From Mesorhizobium jarvisii (lineage in GTDB: Bacteria; Pseudomonadota; Alphaproteobacteria; Rhizobiales; Rhizobiaceae): a DNA stretch of 64,000 nt. Position numbers and translations under genes: made by a program. The notes below the pieces were generated by a model that was given only the letters and a program-made list of their open reading frames with translations, did no database searches and was not told where the DNA came from. The stretch is taken from NCBI RefSeq assembly GCF_003601985.1, contig NZ_QZXA01000007.1, positions 124,001 through 188,000 on the forward strand, in the 5' to 3' direction. Of this stretch, positions 18,435 through 27,453 are shown piece after piece; position 1 is the first letter of the stretch; each line of letters starts with the position of its first letter.

Positions 18435-19951
18435 CAGGCCTCCCTGCCATTTGCCGCGTCAAGCACCGTGTGCTCGTCGACGCCGCCGATGAATTCCGCC
18501 ACGTTGCGCCCTTGGCGCAGCACCACGATCCGGTCGCACAGGCCGATGAGCTCCGGCATCTCGCTGGACGCGACCAATATTCCGAGCCCCTGCGCCGCCA
18601 ACTGCCTCAGCCGCGCGTAGATCTCGCCCTTGGCACCGACATCGACGCCGCGGGTCGGTTCGTCGAGCAGCAGCAGCCGGGGATTGCCGAGAATCTCCTT
18701 GGCCAGCACCACCTTCTGCTGGTTGCCGCCGGACAGCGCGCCGACGGCGATGTCGGGATTCTTCGGCCTGATATCGAACTGGCCGAAGGACTGCTTCACC
18801 GCATCCGCCTGGCGGCGCTGCGACATCAGGCCGAAGGGCGAGATGCGGCGGATCACCGACATGACCAGGTTGAGGCCCACCGCCATTCTGAGCATCAGCC
18901 CGCTGCCGCGCCGATCGTCGGTGACGAAGGCGATGCCGGCCGCGCGGGCCGCCCTGATCGAATCCAGCCTTACAGGCCGGCCATTTATAGCAACCTCGCC
19001 TTCCCAACGGCCGGACAGGCCGGTGCCATAGAGCGCGCTGAGCAGTTCGGTGCGCCCTGCCCCCATGATGCCGGCCAACCCGACGATCTCGCCCGCCTTG
19101 ACGTCGAGCGAGACGCCGCTCGGCGGCTGCCAGCCGGCGCTTTCATGGGCGAGCCTGAAGCTGGCATCACGCAAGCTGAGCAGTGTCTTGCCGGCCTTCG
19201 TCGACCGTTCGGGATAAAGCTCATCCAGCGGCCGGCCGACCAGAAGCCGGACCAGTTCGGCCTGCGGCGCGTGCGGCTCGGTGACGCCCGCGACGCGACC
19301 GTCGCGCATGACCGTCACCCGGTCGGCGATCTGCGGTACCTCCTCGAGGCGATGCGAGATGTAGACGATGCCGACGCCGCTGGCGGCGAGCTTGCGCATG
19401 ATGTCGAACAGCCTGTCGACCTCACCTACCGTGAGTGCGGCCGTCGGCTCGTCCATGATCAGCACGCGCGAGGCGTAGGACAGCGCCTTGACGATGGCCA
19501 CGACCTGGCGCTGGCCGATCGACAGGTTCGCCACCATGCTGGCCGGATCGATGGCCAATTCGATGGCTTCGAGACGCTTGCGCGCCTCGCTGCGCATTGC
19601 CGGCACGTCGAGGAAACCACCGGGCCGCATCAACTCGCGGCCAAGGAAAAGGTTGGCGGCGACGTCGAGTGTCGGCACCAGGTCGAGTTCCTGGAAGATG
19701 GTGGCGATGCCGGCCGCCTGCGCCTCGCGCGGGTTGTTGAAGGCTACCTGCTTGCCGTCGATGTGGATGGTGCCCTCGTCCGGCGTGTAGACGCCCGACA
19801 ACAGGTTCATCAGCGTCGATTTACCGGCGCCGTTTTCGCCAAGCAACGCATGGATCTCGCCCGCCTTGAGGTCGAAGTCGACGCCGCGCAGCGCCTGGAC
19901 GCCGCCGAAGCGCTTGACCGCACCGGTGACGGAAAGCAGCGGCGCGCTCAT
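18434..19951 (-). CDS. Sugar ABC transporter ATPase with two nucleotide domains (RbsA-like)
   Basis: The product is 505 aa, the usual RbsA/MglA length. The first half has an intact Walker A GENGAGKST, signature LSIGQRQ and Walker B VLIMDEPTA. The second half has the degenerate Walker A GIMGAGRTE with a good signature LSGGNQQK and Walker B LLLLDEPTRG, the normal asymmetry for this family. It overlaps the LacI gene upstream (ATGA) and the permease gene downstream. Confidence 0.94.
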   Translation of the reverse strand: MSAPLLSVTGAVKRFGGVQALRGVDFDLKAGEIHALLGENGAGKSTLMNLLSGVYTPDEGTIHIDGKQVAFNNPREAQAAGIATIFQELDLVPTLDVAANLFLGRELMRPGGFLDVPAMRSEARKRLEAIELAIDPASMVANLSIGQRQVVAIVKALSYASRVLIMDEPTAALTVGEVDRLFDIMRKLAASGVGIVYISHRLEEVPQIADRVTVMRDGRVAGVTEPHAPQAELVRLLVGRPLDELYPERSTKAGKTLLSLRDASFRLAHESAGWQPPSGVSLDVKAGEIVGLAGIMGAGRTELLSALYGTGLSGRWEGEVAINGRPVRLDSIRAARAAGIAFVTDDRRGSGLMLRMAVGLNLVMSVIRRISPFGLMSQRRQADAVKQSFGQFDIRPKNPDIAVGALSGGNQQKVVLAKEILGNPRLLLLDEPTRGVDVGAKGEIYARLRQLAAQGLGILVASSEMPELIGLCDRIVVLRQGRNVAEFIGGVDEHTVLDAANGREA

Positions 19952-20976
19952 GCCGACCTCATGGGGCTGACCTCATGGGGGGCCGGCCTCGCGCAGGACT
20001 CCCGCACCTGCAGCGCCGCCCGCAGCCGCACCGCCTGCGGCTCCAGGTCGGTCGATGCAATGCGAGCGCACAGCAGGGCGGCCGCCTGCCGTCCGATCTC
20101 GGTGCAAGGTTGCGCGACCAGTGTCAGCCGCGGCTCGAAGCAATCGGCCCATTCGAAGTCGTCGAAGCCGGCGAGCGACAGGTCGCCGGGGATAGAGAGC
20201 CCCCTCTCGCGGATGGCGCGAACTGCCCCGATGGTCGTCATGTTGTTGCCCGTGACCAATGCGGTGGGCGGCGATGGCAGAGACAGGATCGCATGGGTCG
20301 CTGCGGTCGCGCTCGCCGTGTCGACATTCTCCGGCGAGACATAGTGCGGCAGGCATTCAAGTCCATTGGCGACCAGCGAGGCGCGAAAGGCCTCGACGCG
20401 TTCGCGGGTCGTCGCCAGACCCGGCTGGCCGGCGATGTAGCCGATGCGCTTGTGGCCGAAGGCGGCGACATGATCGATCAGCGCGCGCATCGATGACTGG
20501 TTCTCGACACCGATCTGGTCGAAACGCTCGTCGGCGAAACGATCGATGAGCACGCAGGGCAGCTTCTTCTCGGCCAGGTAATCGATGGCGCGCTGCGGCG
20601 CGCCCGACGGCGCCAGGATTACGCCGTCGACGCGACGCTGGTGGAAGGCGCGCACCACCGAAAGCTCGCGGTCGGGGTCCTCCTGCGTGTCGGAGAGGAA
20701 GACCATGAGGCCGAGGCGCGCGCATTCGGCCTCCACCGCACAGATGATATCGGTGAAATAAGGGTTGGAAATCGCCGAGATCGCCAGGCCGACGCTGTTG
20801 GTCGAGGCGACTTTCAGCGACCGTGCCAGCTCGTTGGGCTGGTAGCCCATCGCGGCGATTGCGTCGTTGATGAGCCGGGCCTTCTCCGGCGAGACGAAGC
20901 GGGTGCGGTTGATGACATGCGAGACGGTCGAAACCGATACGCCGGCGCGGCGCGCGACCTCAGCCATTGTCGGCAT
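19948..20976 (-). CDS. LacI-family regulator leading the sugar ABC operon
   Basis: The product is 342 aa. The N-terminal helix-turn-helix reads MAEVARRAGVSVSTVSHVIN with the hinge ELARSLK, followed by a periplasmic-binding-protein-like ligand domain. It is the first gene of the operon and overlaps the ATPase by four bases, so it probably controls its own synthesis with the transporter. Its last codons lie in a short direct repeat (GACCTCATGGGG twice, 14 bp apart, about 19956-19981), which may be a recent local duplication. Confidence 0.93.
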   Translation of the reverse strand: MPTMAEVARRAGVSVSTVSHVINRTRFVSPEKARLINDAIAAMGYQPNELARSLKVASTNSVGLAISAISNPYFTDIICAVEAECARLGLMVFLSDTQEDPDRELSVVRAFHQRRVDGVILAPSGAPQRAIDYLAEKKLPCVLIDRFADERFDQIGVENQSSMRALIDHVAAFGHKRIGYIAGQPGLATTRERVEAFRASLVANGLECLPHYVSPENVDTASATAATHAILSLPSPPTALVTGNNMTTIGAVRAIRERGLSIPGDLSLAGFDDFEWADCFEPRLTLVAQPCTEIGRQAAALLCARIASTDLEPQAVRLRAALQVRESCARPAPHEVSPMRSA

Positions 20977-20987
20977 GGCGACTCAAA

Positions 20988-21007
20988 TGGAGTGCTGGCA
21001 AGCGCTC
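20988..21007. promoter_or_regulatory. Candidate LacI-family operator next to the sugar operon
   Basis: The palindrome GGAGTGCT-GGCA-AGCGCTCC (7 of 8 bases symmetric per arm) lies 12 bp upstream of the lacI start codon, where a bound repressor would block transcription or translation. A second LacI-like core, AAACGTTT, sits at 21077-21084. Either or both could serve autoregulation; this is inference. Confidence 0.4.
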
Positions 21008-21180
21008 CTCCCTGATGATGCGTTCCAGTCCGCTCTCATTGGCTTTGGCGGATTTCGATGGACCATAATGTCATCGAAACGTTTGCGCAATCGATTCGAT
21101 GGCTTTGTTCGACCAAATTCGCGCGCTGCGCAATTTCGATCAAATTGTCACGCAAGAAAGCGGCAAGATGGTCCGGCCAA

Positions 21181-22026
21181 ATGCGAGAAGCCATGAACCC
21201 GACCGAGAAAGCGCTGTGGTTTGTCGAGAGCCATCTGCCGGAGGCGATCTCGCTCGACGATGTCGCGGCAAGCAGCGGCGTGTCGCGCTTTCATGTGACG
21301 CGCGCCTTCGGCGCCGCCACCGGCCGCTCTGTCATGGGTTATGCGCGCGCACGGCGCTTGACCGAGGCGGCGCGCAGGCTGGCCGACGGGGCGCCCGACA
21401 TCCTCTCGGTGGCGCTCGATGCCGGCTACAACTCGCATGAGGCCTTCACCCGGGCCTTCCGCGACCAGTTCGGCACGACGCCGGAGCTGGTGCGCGCGCA
21501 AGGCTCGACCAAGACCCTCGACCTCGTGGAGCCGATCCTGATGGACCAGTCCTTTCTTGCCAAGCTCGAGCCACCGCGCTTCGAGACCAGCCGGCCGTTC
21601 CTGATCGCGGGGCTGGGCGAACGCTACAGCTGCGAGACCAGCGCCGCCATTCCCATGCAATGGCAGCGCTTCGGCCCCTATATCGGCAACATTCCGGGCG
21701 AGACCGGTGACGTCGCCTATGGCGTCTGCGTCAACGGCGACGATGCCGGCAATTTCGACTACATCGCCGGTGTCGAGGTCACAGACTTTTCCGACCTTCC
21801 CAGGGAATTCAGCCGCGTGCGCATACCGGCGCAGAAATATGCGGTGTTTTCGCATCGCGAGCACATTTCGACCATCCGCCGCACCGTCAACACGATCTGG
21901 AACAAATGGCTGCCGGCCTCCGGGCACGAAATAGCGGACGCGCCGGAATTCGAACGCTATGGGCCGGAGTTCGATCCGCGCAGCGGCAATGGCGGGCTGG
22001 AGATCTGGATACCGGTCAAGTCCTAG
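21181..22026 (+). CDS. AraC-family regulator with GyrI-like effector domain
   Basis: The product is 281 aa from the ATG at 21181; the ATG at 21193 is an alternative. An N-terminal pair of AraC helix-turn-helix motifs (ISLDDVAASSGVSRFHVTR and ILSVALDAGYNSHEAFTRAF, about residues 20-105) is followed by a GyrI/SOUL-like small-molecule domain, as in Rob and SbmC-related regulators. The TAG stop codon is the first three bases of the RIME-like element A, so the insertion may have set the present C-terminus. The target is unknown. Confidence 0.9.
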   Translation: MREAMNPTEKALWFVESHLPEAISLDDVAASSGVSRFHVTRAFGAATGRSVMGYARARRLTEAARRLADGAPDILSVALDAGYNSHEAFTRAFRDQFGTTPELVRAQGSTKTLDLVEPILMDQSFLAKLEPPRFETSRPFLIAGLGERYSCETSAAIPMQWQRFGPYIGNIPGETGDVAYGVCVNGDDAGNFDYIAGVEVTDFSDLPREFSRVRIPAQKYAVFSHREHISTIRRTVNTIWNKWLPASGHEIADAPEFERYGPEFDPRSGNGGLEIWIPVKS

Positions 22027-22126
22027 AGCGTTTCACCGTTTCACGGAAACGGCGAACCGCTCTAACTCTTGTTTTGGAGCAATTCCGGACGGAAAACCGC
22101 TTCACACTTTTCCTGGAATTGCTCTG
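22024..22126 (+). repeat. RIME-like intergenic element, copy A
   Basis: About 103 bp made of two palindromes. The first opens with TAGAGCG and closes with CGCTCT. The second has AGCAATTCC and GGAATTGCT arms around the segment GGACGGAAAACCGCTTCACA. Copy B at 49078-49180 matches it along the full length in the opposite orientation. Size and two-palindrome form recall the Rhizobium-specific intergenic mosaic element RIME1; family membership has not been checked against a reference. Confidence 0.85.
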
Positions 22127-22179
22127 GTATCGAGCAGATCTTACCTTGGCATGGGCCAAGGTACGATCCGCCGCTTCGC

Positions 22180-22449
22180 CTACTCCACGGTGAGAGCGAC
22201 CTCGTAGCCGTTGCTACGCAGATGCTCGAAGACCCGCTGCATGGCCGCCTGATCCCGCGCCTGGGCGTAGTTGACGACCCGCGTGCCGTCGAGACTTCGG
22301 TGTAGGCTGGCGGACATCCAGCCGGGAATGCCGCGGCAACCCATTGCCGCCTCCCGCAGCAAGTCGATCAGCGCCTGCTGTCCGCCTTCAGGCACGGTGA
22401 AGACATTGATCTGGGTGATGACGCCGGTGTCGACGCGAATGATGGGCAT
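22180..22449 (-). CDS. Antibiotic biosynthesis monooxygenase (ABM) domain protein
   Basis: The product is 89 aa from the ATG at 22449, which has an AGGAGAAG site. It is one ABM-type dimeric alpha/beta barrel unit: a first strand ITQINVFTV, a helix QQALIDLLREAA, and a PGWMSASLHRSLDGTRVVNYAQ strand pair. Such small proteins include quinone monooxygenases and haem-degrading enzymes; the haem-binding Asn/Trp pattern of IsdG is not evident. The exact reaction is unknown. It is preceded by a structured leader. Confidence 0.85.
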   Translation of the reverse strand: MPIIRVDTGVITQINVFTVPEGGQQALIDLLREAAMGCRGIPGWMSASLHRSLDGTRVVNYAQARDQAAMQRVFEHLRSNGYEVALTVE

Positions 22450-22458
22450 TTTGCTTCT

Positions 22459-22592
22459 CCTTCGTTGGCGCTTGGCAAACGAAGGAACGCCGATCAGCGA
22501 AGACCCCGAACGCCAAGCCGGGCGTAAAGCACGCCGTGGGCTTGCCGTGGGTTCCCATATTGGATGGGAACGGAGCTTCCAGCTTGTGGAAG
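22459..22592 (-). promoter_or_regulatory. Structured leader of the ABM gene
   Basis: Three perfect hairpins follow one another in the gap between the MarR-GNAT and ABM genes: CCTTCGTT/AACGAAGG (22459-22485), GTTCCCAT/ATGGGAAC (22551-22571) and CTTCCA/TGGAAG (22576-22592). The last resembles the dyads bound by MerR-family activators. They could form an RNA leader or operators. No gene is seen in 22450-22694. Confidence 0.4.
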
Positions 22593-22694
22593 GGAGCGGG
22601 CTTACCATGTGCCGCTCAAGGGTCCTTTTCGACCCGCGTTTCATATCATCGACGCAAGGCGCCAACAACCGCGCGTCGTGCCGGACGGCGTTCG

Positions 22695-23645
22695 CTAGAG
22701 GTCGAGATCCCAGGTCTGACCGACCAGATCCTTGCCGAAGGAATGGTGGCGCTCTTCATCGATCAGTTTGAAGCCGGCGGCCTGGTAGATGCGGCGCGCC
22801 GAGCCCAGTATATCGTTGGTCCAAAGCGTCAGCGTCTTGTAACCCTTGGCCCGCGCGAAGGCGATGCACTCATCGACCAGACGCGCGCCGATGCCAAGGC
22901 CGCGTGCCGAAGGCTCGACATAAAGCAATCTGAGCTTCGCCACCTCGGGCGACTTGCGCACGACGAAGACCGAACCGACGACCTCGCCATCGCGCTCGGC
23001 GATCCAGCTGCGCTCCCATTTCGGGTCGAAGGATTTGACGAACGCCGCGAGGATTTCGGCGACCAGCGCCTCGTAGGTTTCATCCCAGCCATAATCCTGC
23101 GCGTAGAGCAGGCCTTGCCGGCGGGTGATCCAGCCGATGTCACCGATCTGCAGCGGCCGCAGCAGATAGGGGATTTTCGGCTCGGCGCTTTCGTCCAGCA
23201 GCGCCTGGACCGTCCGCATCGACTTCACCAGCCGGTCCTGCTCCGAAGCGGGCAGCCGATCGAGCAAGGCGGCCACCTGGTCATGCGAACCCTTGTTCAG
23301 CGGCGCGAAGGCATTCCTGCCCGCCGGCGTCAGCGCAATCGAGGATTGCCTGGCATCCGAAACCAGCGTCGACCTGGAGATGAGGTCATCGCGTTCGAAC
23401 TTCTTCAGCAAACGGCTGACATAGCCGGCGTCGAGACCGAGATCGCGCCCCAGGTCGGTCGCGGTCAAACCGTCGCGATGCGCCAGCTCGTAAAGCACAC
23501 GCGCCTCGGTCAGCGAGAAGGCGCTTTGCAGCAGCCCTTCGTCGAGCAGGCCGATCTGGCGGGTGTAGAAGCGGTTGAAAGCCCGCACCGCATCGATCAG
23601 GTGCTTGTTGGGCGCTTCGTTGTTGGGCTGATGGTGAATCGTCAT
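22695..23645 (-). CDS. MarR-GNAT fusion regulator/acetyltransferase
   Basis: The product is 316 aa from the ATG at 23645; the preceding ATG at 23651 is too close to the AGGAG site. Residues about 1-145 form a MarR winged helix (DLGRDLGLDAGYVSRLLKKFE, then the wing ISRSTLVSDARQSS). Residues about 155-316 are a GNAT acetyltransferase with the acetyl-CoA loop VEPSARGLGIGARLVDE. The fusion is common in Rhizobiales. It may sense and acetylate a small molecule or protein; the substrate is unknown. Confidence 0.9.
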   Translation of the reverse strand: MTIHHQPNNEAPNKHLIDAVRAFNRFYTRQIGLLDEGLLQSAFSLTEARVLYELAHRDGLTATDLGRDLGLDAGYVSRLLKKFERDDLISRSTLVSDARQSSIALTPAGRNAFAPLNKGSHDQVAALLDRLPASEQDRLVKSMRTVQALLDESAEPKIPYLLRPLQIGDIGWITRRQGLLYAQDYGWDETYEALVAEILAAFVKSFDPKWERSWIAERDGEVVGSVFVVRKSPEVAKLRLLYVEPSARGLGIGARLVDECIAFARAKGYKTLTLWTNDILGSARRIYQAAGFKLIDEERHHSFGKDLVGQTWDLDL

Positions 23646-23706
23646 GGTCATCTCCTGCCTTCACAGGATCAATCGTTTACTTGACGGAGTCAACTATATG
23701 ATGTGA

Positions 23707-24852
23707 TCACATCATCGGCAAGACCGGCCAGCGATCGACGATCCTGCCCTGGGAAAGCACCGCGATCGGCCCGAATTGCTGCAGCACGGCCTCGCTCTGC
23801 GTCGGCCGCAGGAACGCATAATCGCCGGGCATCACAGTGGTGTCAGCCGGCAGACCCATGAATTGCTGGTTGGACGACAGGCCGAGCAGGCCATTCGTCC
23901 TCATGCCGTCGGGAAAGACCGGCTCAGCCATCCACTTGCCGCCATAGAGGTAGCAGCCCTTGCGCGGGAACCGGCCGAGTGCCTGCAGCAGGCGGGTAAC
24001 GGCCGGCGGGCCCGGCAGCATCGGCTCGACAATTTTCAGGATCGGCGTCGCGATGAAGGCGGCCGGCTGGAAGCCGTCGAGGCCGGCTGTGTCGAAATCG
24101 CCGGGCAGCACGAAGGCCGACCCCATCGACACTTCATTGGCCATGACGCCATGATGAAGCAGCGCGGTCTTGCTGCCGCCAATGTTCAGGATGCGGCGCT
24201 GGTCCGGACCGAGGCGCGCGACGAAAGCGGAGGCCCGCTCCGAAGCGTGCGCCAACGCCTTGGCCGGCCCGCCGAACAGGCCGGGAATGTGCGGCGCATG
24301 CGCCTCATAGGCCATGACGCCTTCGCAGCGCAGCTTTTTGTGGACCGACACCTGCTTCAGCGCCCGCGACAAGGCCCCCGGTTCGGCGAAGCCGCCGCGA
24401 TGCAGTCCGACATCGATCTCGAAGGCAATGCGGAGCTCGATATCGAGTTCGATCGCGAGAGCGCCATATTCCGCCAGTCGTTCATCACTGTCGATCAGCC
24501 AGCAGACACGTGACCAGTCGGCGCCACCCTTCACCAGTGCCGCCCTTGCCGTCCCGACTGGCATCGGTTTGCCGTACAGGAGACCCGCGTCCGGAAACGC
24601 CTTCAGCACCGCCTCACTGATCGGCGGATGGAAAGTCATGAAGCGGTCGGTTCCAAGCGCCTTGCGGATATGCGCAAGCAGCGGCAGGCAAGCGAGCGAC
24701 TTGTCGACCAGCCGCACGGCAAGGCCGGGCGCCAGTCTCTCTCCCACCAGCGCAATGTTGCCGTCCAGCCGGTCGCGGTCGAGCAGCAGGCAGGGTTGGA
24801 AGATGCCGGCTTGCTTCAGCGCCTGCGAAAGCGTCGCGAAATAGGCGCTCAT
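23707..24852 (-). CDS. Alanine-racemase-fold PLP enzyme (D-threonine-aldolase-like, 'amino acid deaminase/aldolase')
   Basis: The product is 381 aa. The N-terminal PLP barrel carries a lysine in RLVDKSLACLPLL at the place of the Schiff-base Lys of fold-type III enzymes. A C-terminal beta domain includes GGKWMAEP and a YAFLRPTQSEAVLQQF metal-site-like segment, as in D-threonine aldolases. It probably acts on a D-hydroxy amino acid. Its ATG overlaps the lactone-oxidase stop, so it is coupled to that gene in a three-gene operon. Confidence 0.82.
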   Translation of the reverse strand: MSAYFATLSQALKQAGIFQPCLLLDRDRLDGNIALVGERLAPGLAVRLVDKSLACLPLLAHIRKALGTDRFMTFHPPISEAVLKAFPDAGLLYGKPMPVGTARAALVKGGADWSRVCWLIDSDERLAEYGALAIELDIELRIAFEIDVGLHRGGFAEPGALSRALKQVSVHKKLRCEGVMAYEAHAPHIPGLFGGPAKALAHASERASAFVARLGPDQRRILNIGGSKTALLHHGVMANEVSMGSAFVLPGDFDTAGLDGFQPAAFIATPILKIVEPMLPGPPAVTRLLQALGRFPRKGCYLYGGKWMAEPVFPDGMRTNGLLGLSSNQQFMGLPADTTVMPGDYAFLRPTQSEAVLQQFGPIAVLSQGRIVDRWPVLPMM

Positions 24853-26129
24853 GGCTCGATGCCGAACAGGCCGGCCATGTAAGGCGAGACGAAGCGGTTT
24901 TGCGGATCGATGTCGCGGCGCACCGCCATGGCGTCGTCCCAGCGCGGATAGAGCTTCTTGAAGTCCGCCGCCTTCAGGCTGTGCATCTTGCCCCAATGCG
25001 GCCTGCCGCCATATCTGCGGAAGATCGGCTCGGCCGCCTGCATGAAGGGCAGCGGATCGCTCGCGGCGTCATGGTGGATGGCGATCGAGCAGGTCGGCCT
25101 GTTGTAGAAGGGCGAGAGCCAGAACGGATCAGCCGCGACGCTGCGCACCTCCATCGGGAAATAGACTTCGGGGAAGCGTTTTTCGGTCAGCTCGATGATT
25201 TCGGCCAGCGCCTTCGGCCCCTCCTCGAACGGAAGGTGATATTCCATCTCGTTGAACTTGGTCTGGCGGTCACTGGCATAGACGTTGAGCCAGTCCTGCA
25301 CATAATCCTCGGACGGCACTTTCGCGACCGCGCCAAGGATCAGCCGGCGGCGCAGTGACGGCAGCCAGGCAAGCCCGGTGCGCAGCCAGCGCAGCGTGCG
25401 CAAGGAGCCTTCGTCATCGTCGGTCGGGCGCGCGGTGGTCGCCTCGGTGCTGAAGTCGCTGGCGATAAACTGCGCGTAGCCAGAGAACGGAATGTAGTAG
25501 AATTCGGCCGAGCGATGCGCGGTCATCATCTTTTCGAAGTCGCGCAGCATGTCGCCGATCGGCAGCACCCATTTGCGGCGCCGCAGCCGGTAGGTCGCGA
25601 TGTTGTTCAGCGTCACTTCGCTCAAGACACCGAACGCACCGAGCGCGACGCCTATGGCGTGGATCATATCCTGATCCCCTGCCCTGGTGACGTCGCGAAC
25701 CTTGCCAAGCCCGTCGACGATCTGCACCGTCTCCAATTGCGTATGATAGGCGCCTAGCGTCGGCCCCGAGCCATGGGTAGCGGTCCCCAGCGCGCCGCCG
25801 ATCGCCTGGCGGTCGATGTCGCCCATATTGGGCAGGCCCTGGCCGATGCCCTGCAGTATGTGCATGAGCGGACCAAGCCGCGTCCCTGCCTTCACGCGTG
25901 CCCGATGCCTTTGCGCGTCATGCGAGACCAGCCCCTCCAGCCTCTCCAGGGACAGGATGGTGCCTTGCGACTTGACCAGCGGCGTGAAGGAATGTCCCGC
26001 GCCAACGACGCGGATTGGGCCGGGCGCGGTGCGAACGAGATCGCCGAGTTCGCCCGCATCGGCGGGGCTTGCGATCAGCCGGGGTTCAGCGGTGACAAAG
26101 CCCGACCAGTTGCTCCAGATGTTCGACAT
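24849..26129 (-). CDS. FAD-linked sugar-lactone oxidase (D-arabinono-1,4-lactone oxidase family)
   Basis: The product is 426 aa. An FAD-binding type 4 domain fills residues about 10-180, with VGAGHSFTPL, whose His is the usual covalent FAD site, and the ATHGSG loop. The C-terminal ALO domain contains GGRPHWGKMHSL. Family members oxidise aldonolactones or related alditols with O2. It lies 12 bp after the MFS gene and overlaps the PLP-enzyme gene by four bases, suggesting one catabolic route for an imported polyhydroxy compound. Confidence 0.88.
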   Translation of the reverse strand: MSNIWSNWSGFVTAEPRLIASPADAGELGDLVRTAPGPIRVVGAGHSFTPLVKSQGTILSLERLEGLVSHDAQRHRARVKAGTRLGPLMHILQGIGQGLPNMGDIDRQAIGGALGTATHGSGPTLGAYHTQLETVQIVDGLGKVRDVTRAGDQDMIHAIGVALGAFGVLSEVTLNNIATYRLRRRKWVLPIGDMLRDFEKMMTAHRSAEFYYIPFSGYAQFIASDFSTEATTARPTDDDEGSLRTLRWLRTGLAWLPSLRRRLILGAVAKVPSEDYVQDWLNVYASDRQTKFNEMEYHLPFEEGPKALAEIIELTEKRFPEVYFPMEVRSVAADPFWLSPFYNRPTCSIAIHHDAASDPLPFMQAAEPIFRRYGGRPHWGKMHSLKAADFKKLYPRWDDAMAVRRDIDPQNRFVSPYMAGLFGIEP

Positions 26130-26141
26130 GCTGCCCTCCGC

Positions 26142-27329
26142 TCAGGCAACGGCGCGGCGACGCCGCGACACGAGGATGAACAGGCCGAGCAAGGCGACAC
26201 TGGCAACGGCGCTGGCGGCGGCGAATTCCGGAACCGGGCGAAAATCCTTGCCGTCGATGAGCAAGGATGCCGCGATCGGCCCGATCGCCAGGCCAAAAAG
26301 CTGTGCCGCCGGCACCAAGAGCACGGCGGTGCGCGTCTCGTCGGCGGTGATCGCCAGCCGGATCTGGTAGGGCACGATGAACAGGAGGATGAAGCCCATG
26401 GCCAAGGCGGCCATCCAGAATGTGATAAGGTCGGGTCCGCTGGCGAGAACCAGCGAGCAGACCAGCGCGACCACACCGATCGCAGCAACGGCAAGGCGGT
26501 AGTCGATGCGCGCTTCGAACGCGGTCGCCATCATCGCCCCCGAGACCTGCGCCGCGAGGCTCGCCGAGACGATCAGGCCGACGGTGCGGCCATCGATGCC
26601 GAATTGGGTGCCAAGCGGTTCCAGAAACGCCCAGACCGCGCCGAAGAACATGAAATAGCAGAAGACGCACAACAGCGCGGTGATCGAGGGAGCCGTCAGC
26701 ACATTGGTCAGGTTCTCGTCCTTGGGCAGGTCGGCGTAGTCAGCGGGGACGACGAAGGCGACGATGAGCGACAGGACGCAGACGACCGCGAGAATGAGGA
26801 AGCCGCCAGCCGATCCGGCGGCCGGGATGACATAGAGCGCCAGCAGCAGGGCAAGCGCGCATTGCGCCAGCGTCTGCATGGTGACGAAAAAGCCGCCGAT
26901 GCGTTCGGCGCGCCGCGAACGGGCGATCAATTCGGTGGCGACCGCGACCAGCCCGCCTTCCGCAAGCCCGGCCAAGGCGCGTGCCGCCATCAACGCATTG
27001 GCGCCGGCGGCATAGGCCGTCCAGACATGCGCCAGCGCCAGCAGGAGCAGCAGCACCGCGCTTTTCCAGTGCATGTTGCGGGCCGACAGCAGCATCGCGA
27101 CGATCGCCGAACCGATCGCGATGGCGATCATCTCGGCGGTGGCGACCAGCGCCAGTTCGTCGCCGCTGACATGTCCCTCGGTGTAAAGGGCGCCGAGCAG
27201 CACTGGCTGCAGGCCTAGGATGAGCAGACCGACCGAGCCGATCCACAGGGCCGAAGCAAGCTGCCCGCCGGTCGGATTGCCGACCAGCCAGTCGCCAGTG
27301 CCAGTGTGCCCGGCATTTGTCGAAGTCAA
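26142..27329 (-). CDS. MFS transporter of the lactone-oxidase operon
   Basis: The product is 395 aa. The start is a TTG at 27329, supported by a GGGAGG site five bases upstream; no ATG fits. It is a 12-helix major-facilitator protein, with motif-A-like SRRAERIGGFF after helix 2-3 and symmetrical halves. Transport direction cannot be told from sequence; the operon context suggests uptake of the substrate oxidised by the next gene. The divergent TetR gene begins 125 bp away and probably controls it. Confidence 0.85.
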   Translation of the reverse strand: MTSTNAGHTGTGDWLVGNPTGGQLASALWIGSVGLLILGLQPVLLGALYTEGHVSGDELALVATAEMIAIAIGSAIVAMLLSARNMHWKSAVLLLLLALAHVWTAYAAGANALMAARALAGLAEGGLVAVATELIARSRRAERIGGFFVTMQTLAQCALALLLALYVIPAAGSAGGFLILAVVCVLSLIVAFVVPADYADLPKDENLTNVLTAPSITALLCVFCYFMFFGAVWAFLEPLGTQFGIDGRTVGLIVSASLAAQVSGAMMATAFEARIDYRLAVAAIGVVALVCSLVLASGPDLITFWMAALAMGFILLFIVPYQIRLAITADETRTAVLLVPAAQLFGLAIGPIAASLLIDGKDFRPVPEFAAASAVASVALLGLFILVSRRRRAVA

Positions 27330-27366
27330 AGGCGCCTCCCAACGTCCTTGCCGCGCGGCAAAAAAG

Positions 27367-27381
27367 CTGACAATCTGTCAG
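27367..27381. promoter_or_regulatory. Candidate TetR operator in the divergent promoter
   Basis: The perfect palindrome CTGACA-ATC-TGTCAG lies between the divergent MFS and TetR start codons, 38 bp upstream of the MFS start. Position and symmetry suit control of both genes by the TetR protein. Binding is inferred. Confidence 0.5.
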
Positions 27382-27453
27382 TATTTCAGAAACTGATACT
27401 TGATCATATTTTTTGTCAACCAGAATTTGGCAATTCGTGCGAAAGACCGGTGC

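Noticed and set aside
18470..20344. 624-codon frame on the + strand over the RbsA-like and LacI-like genes
   Set aside because: It is a codon-bias shadow of two well-supported genes on the minus strand.
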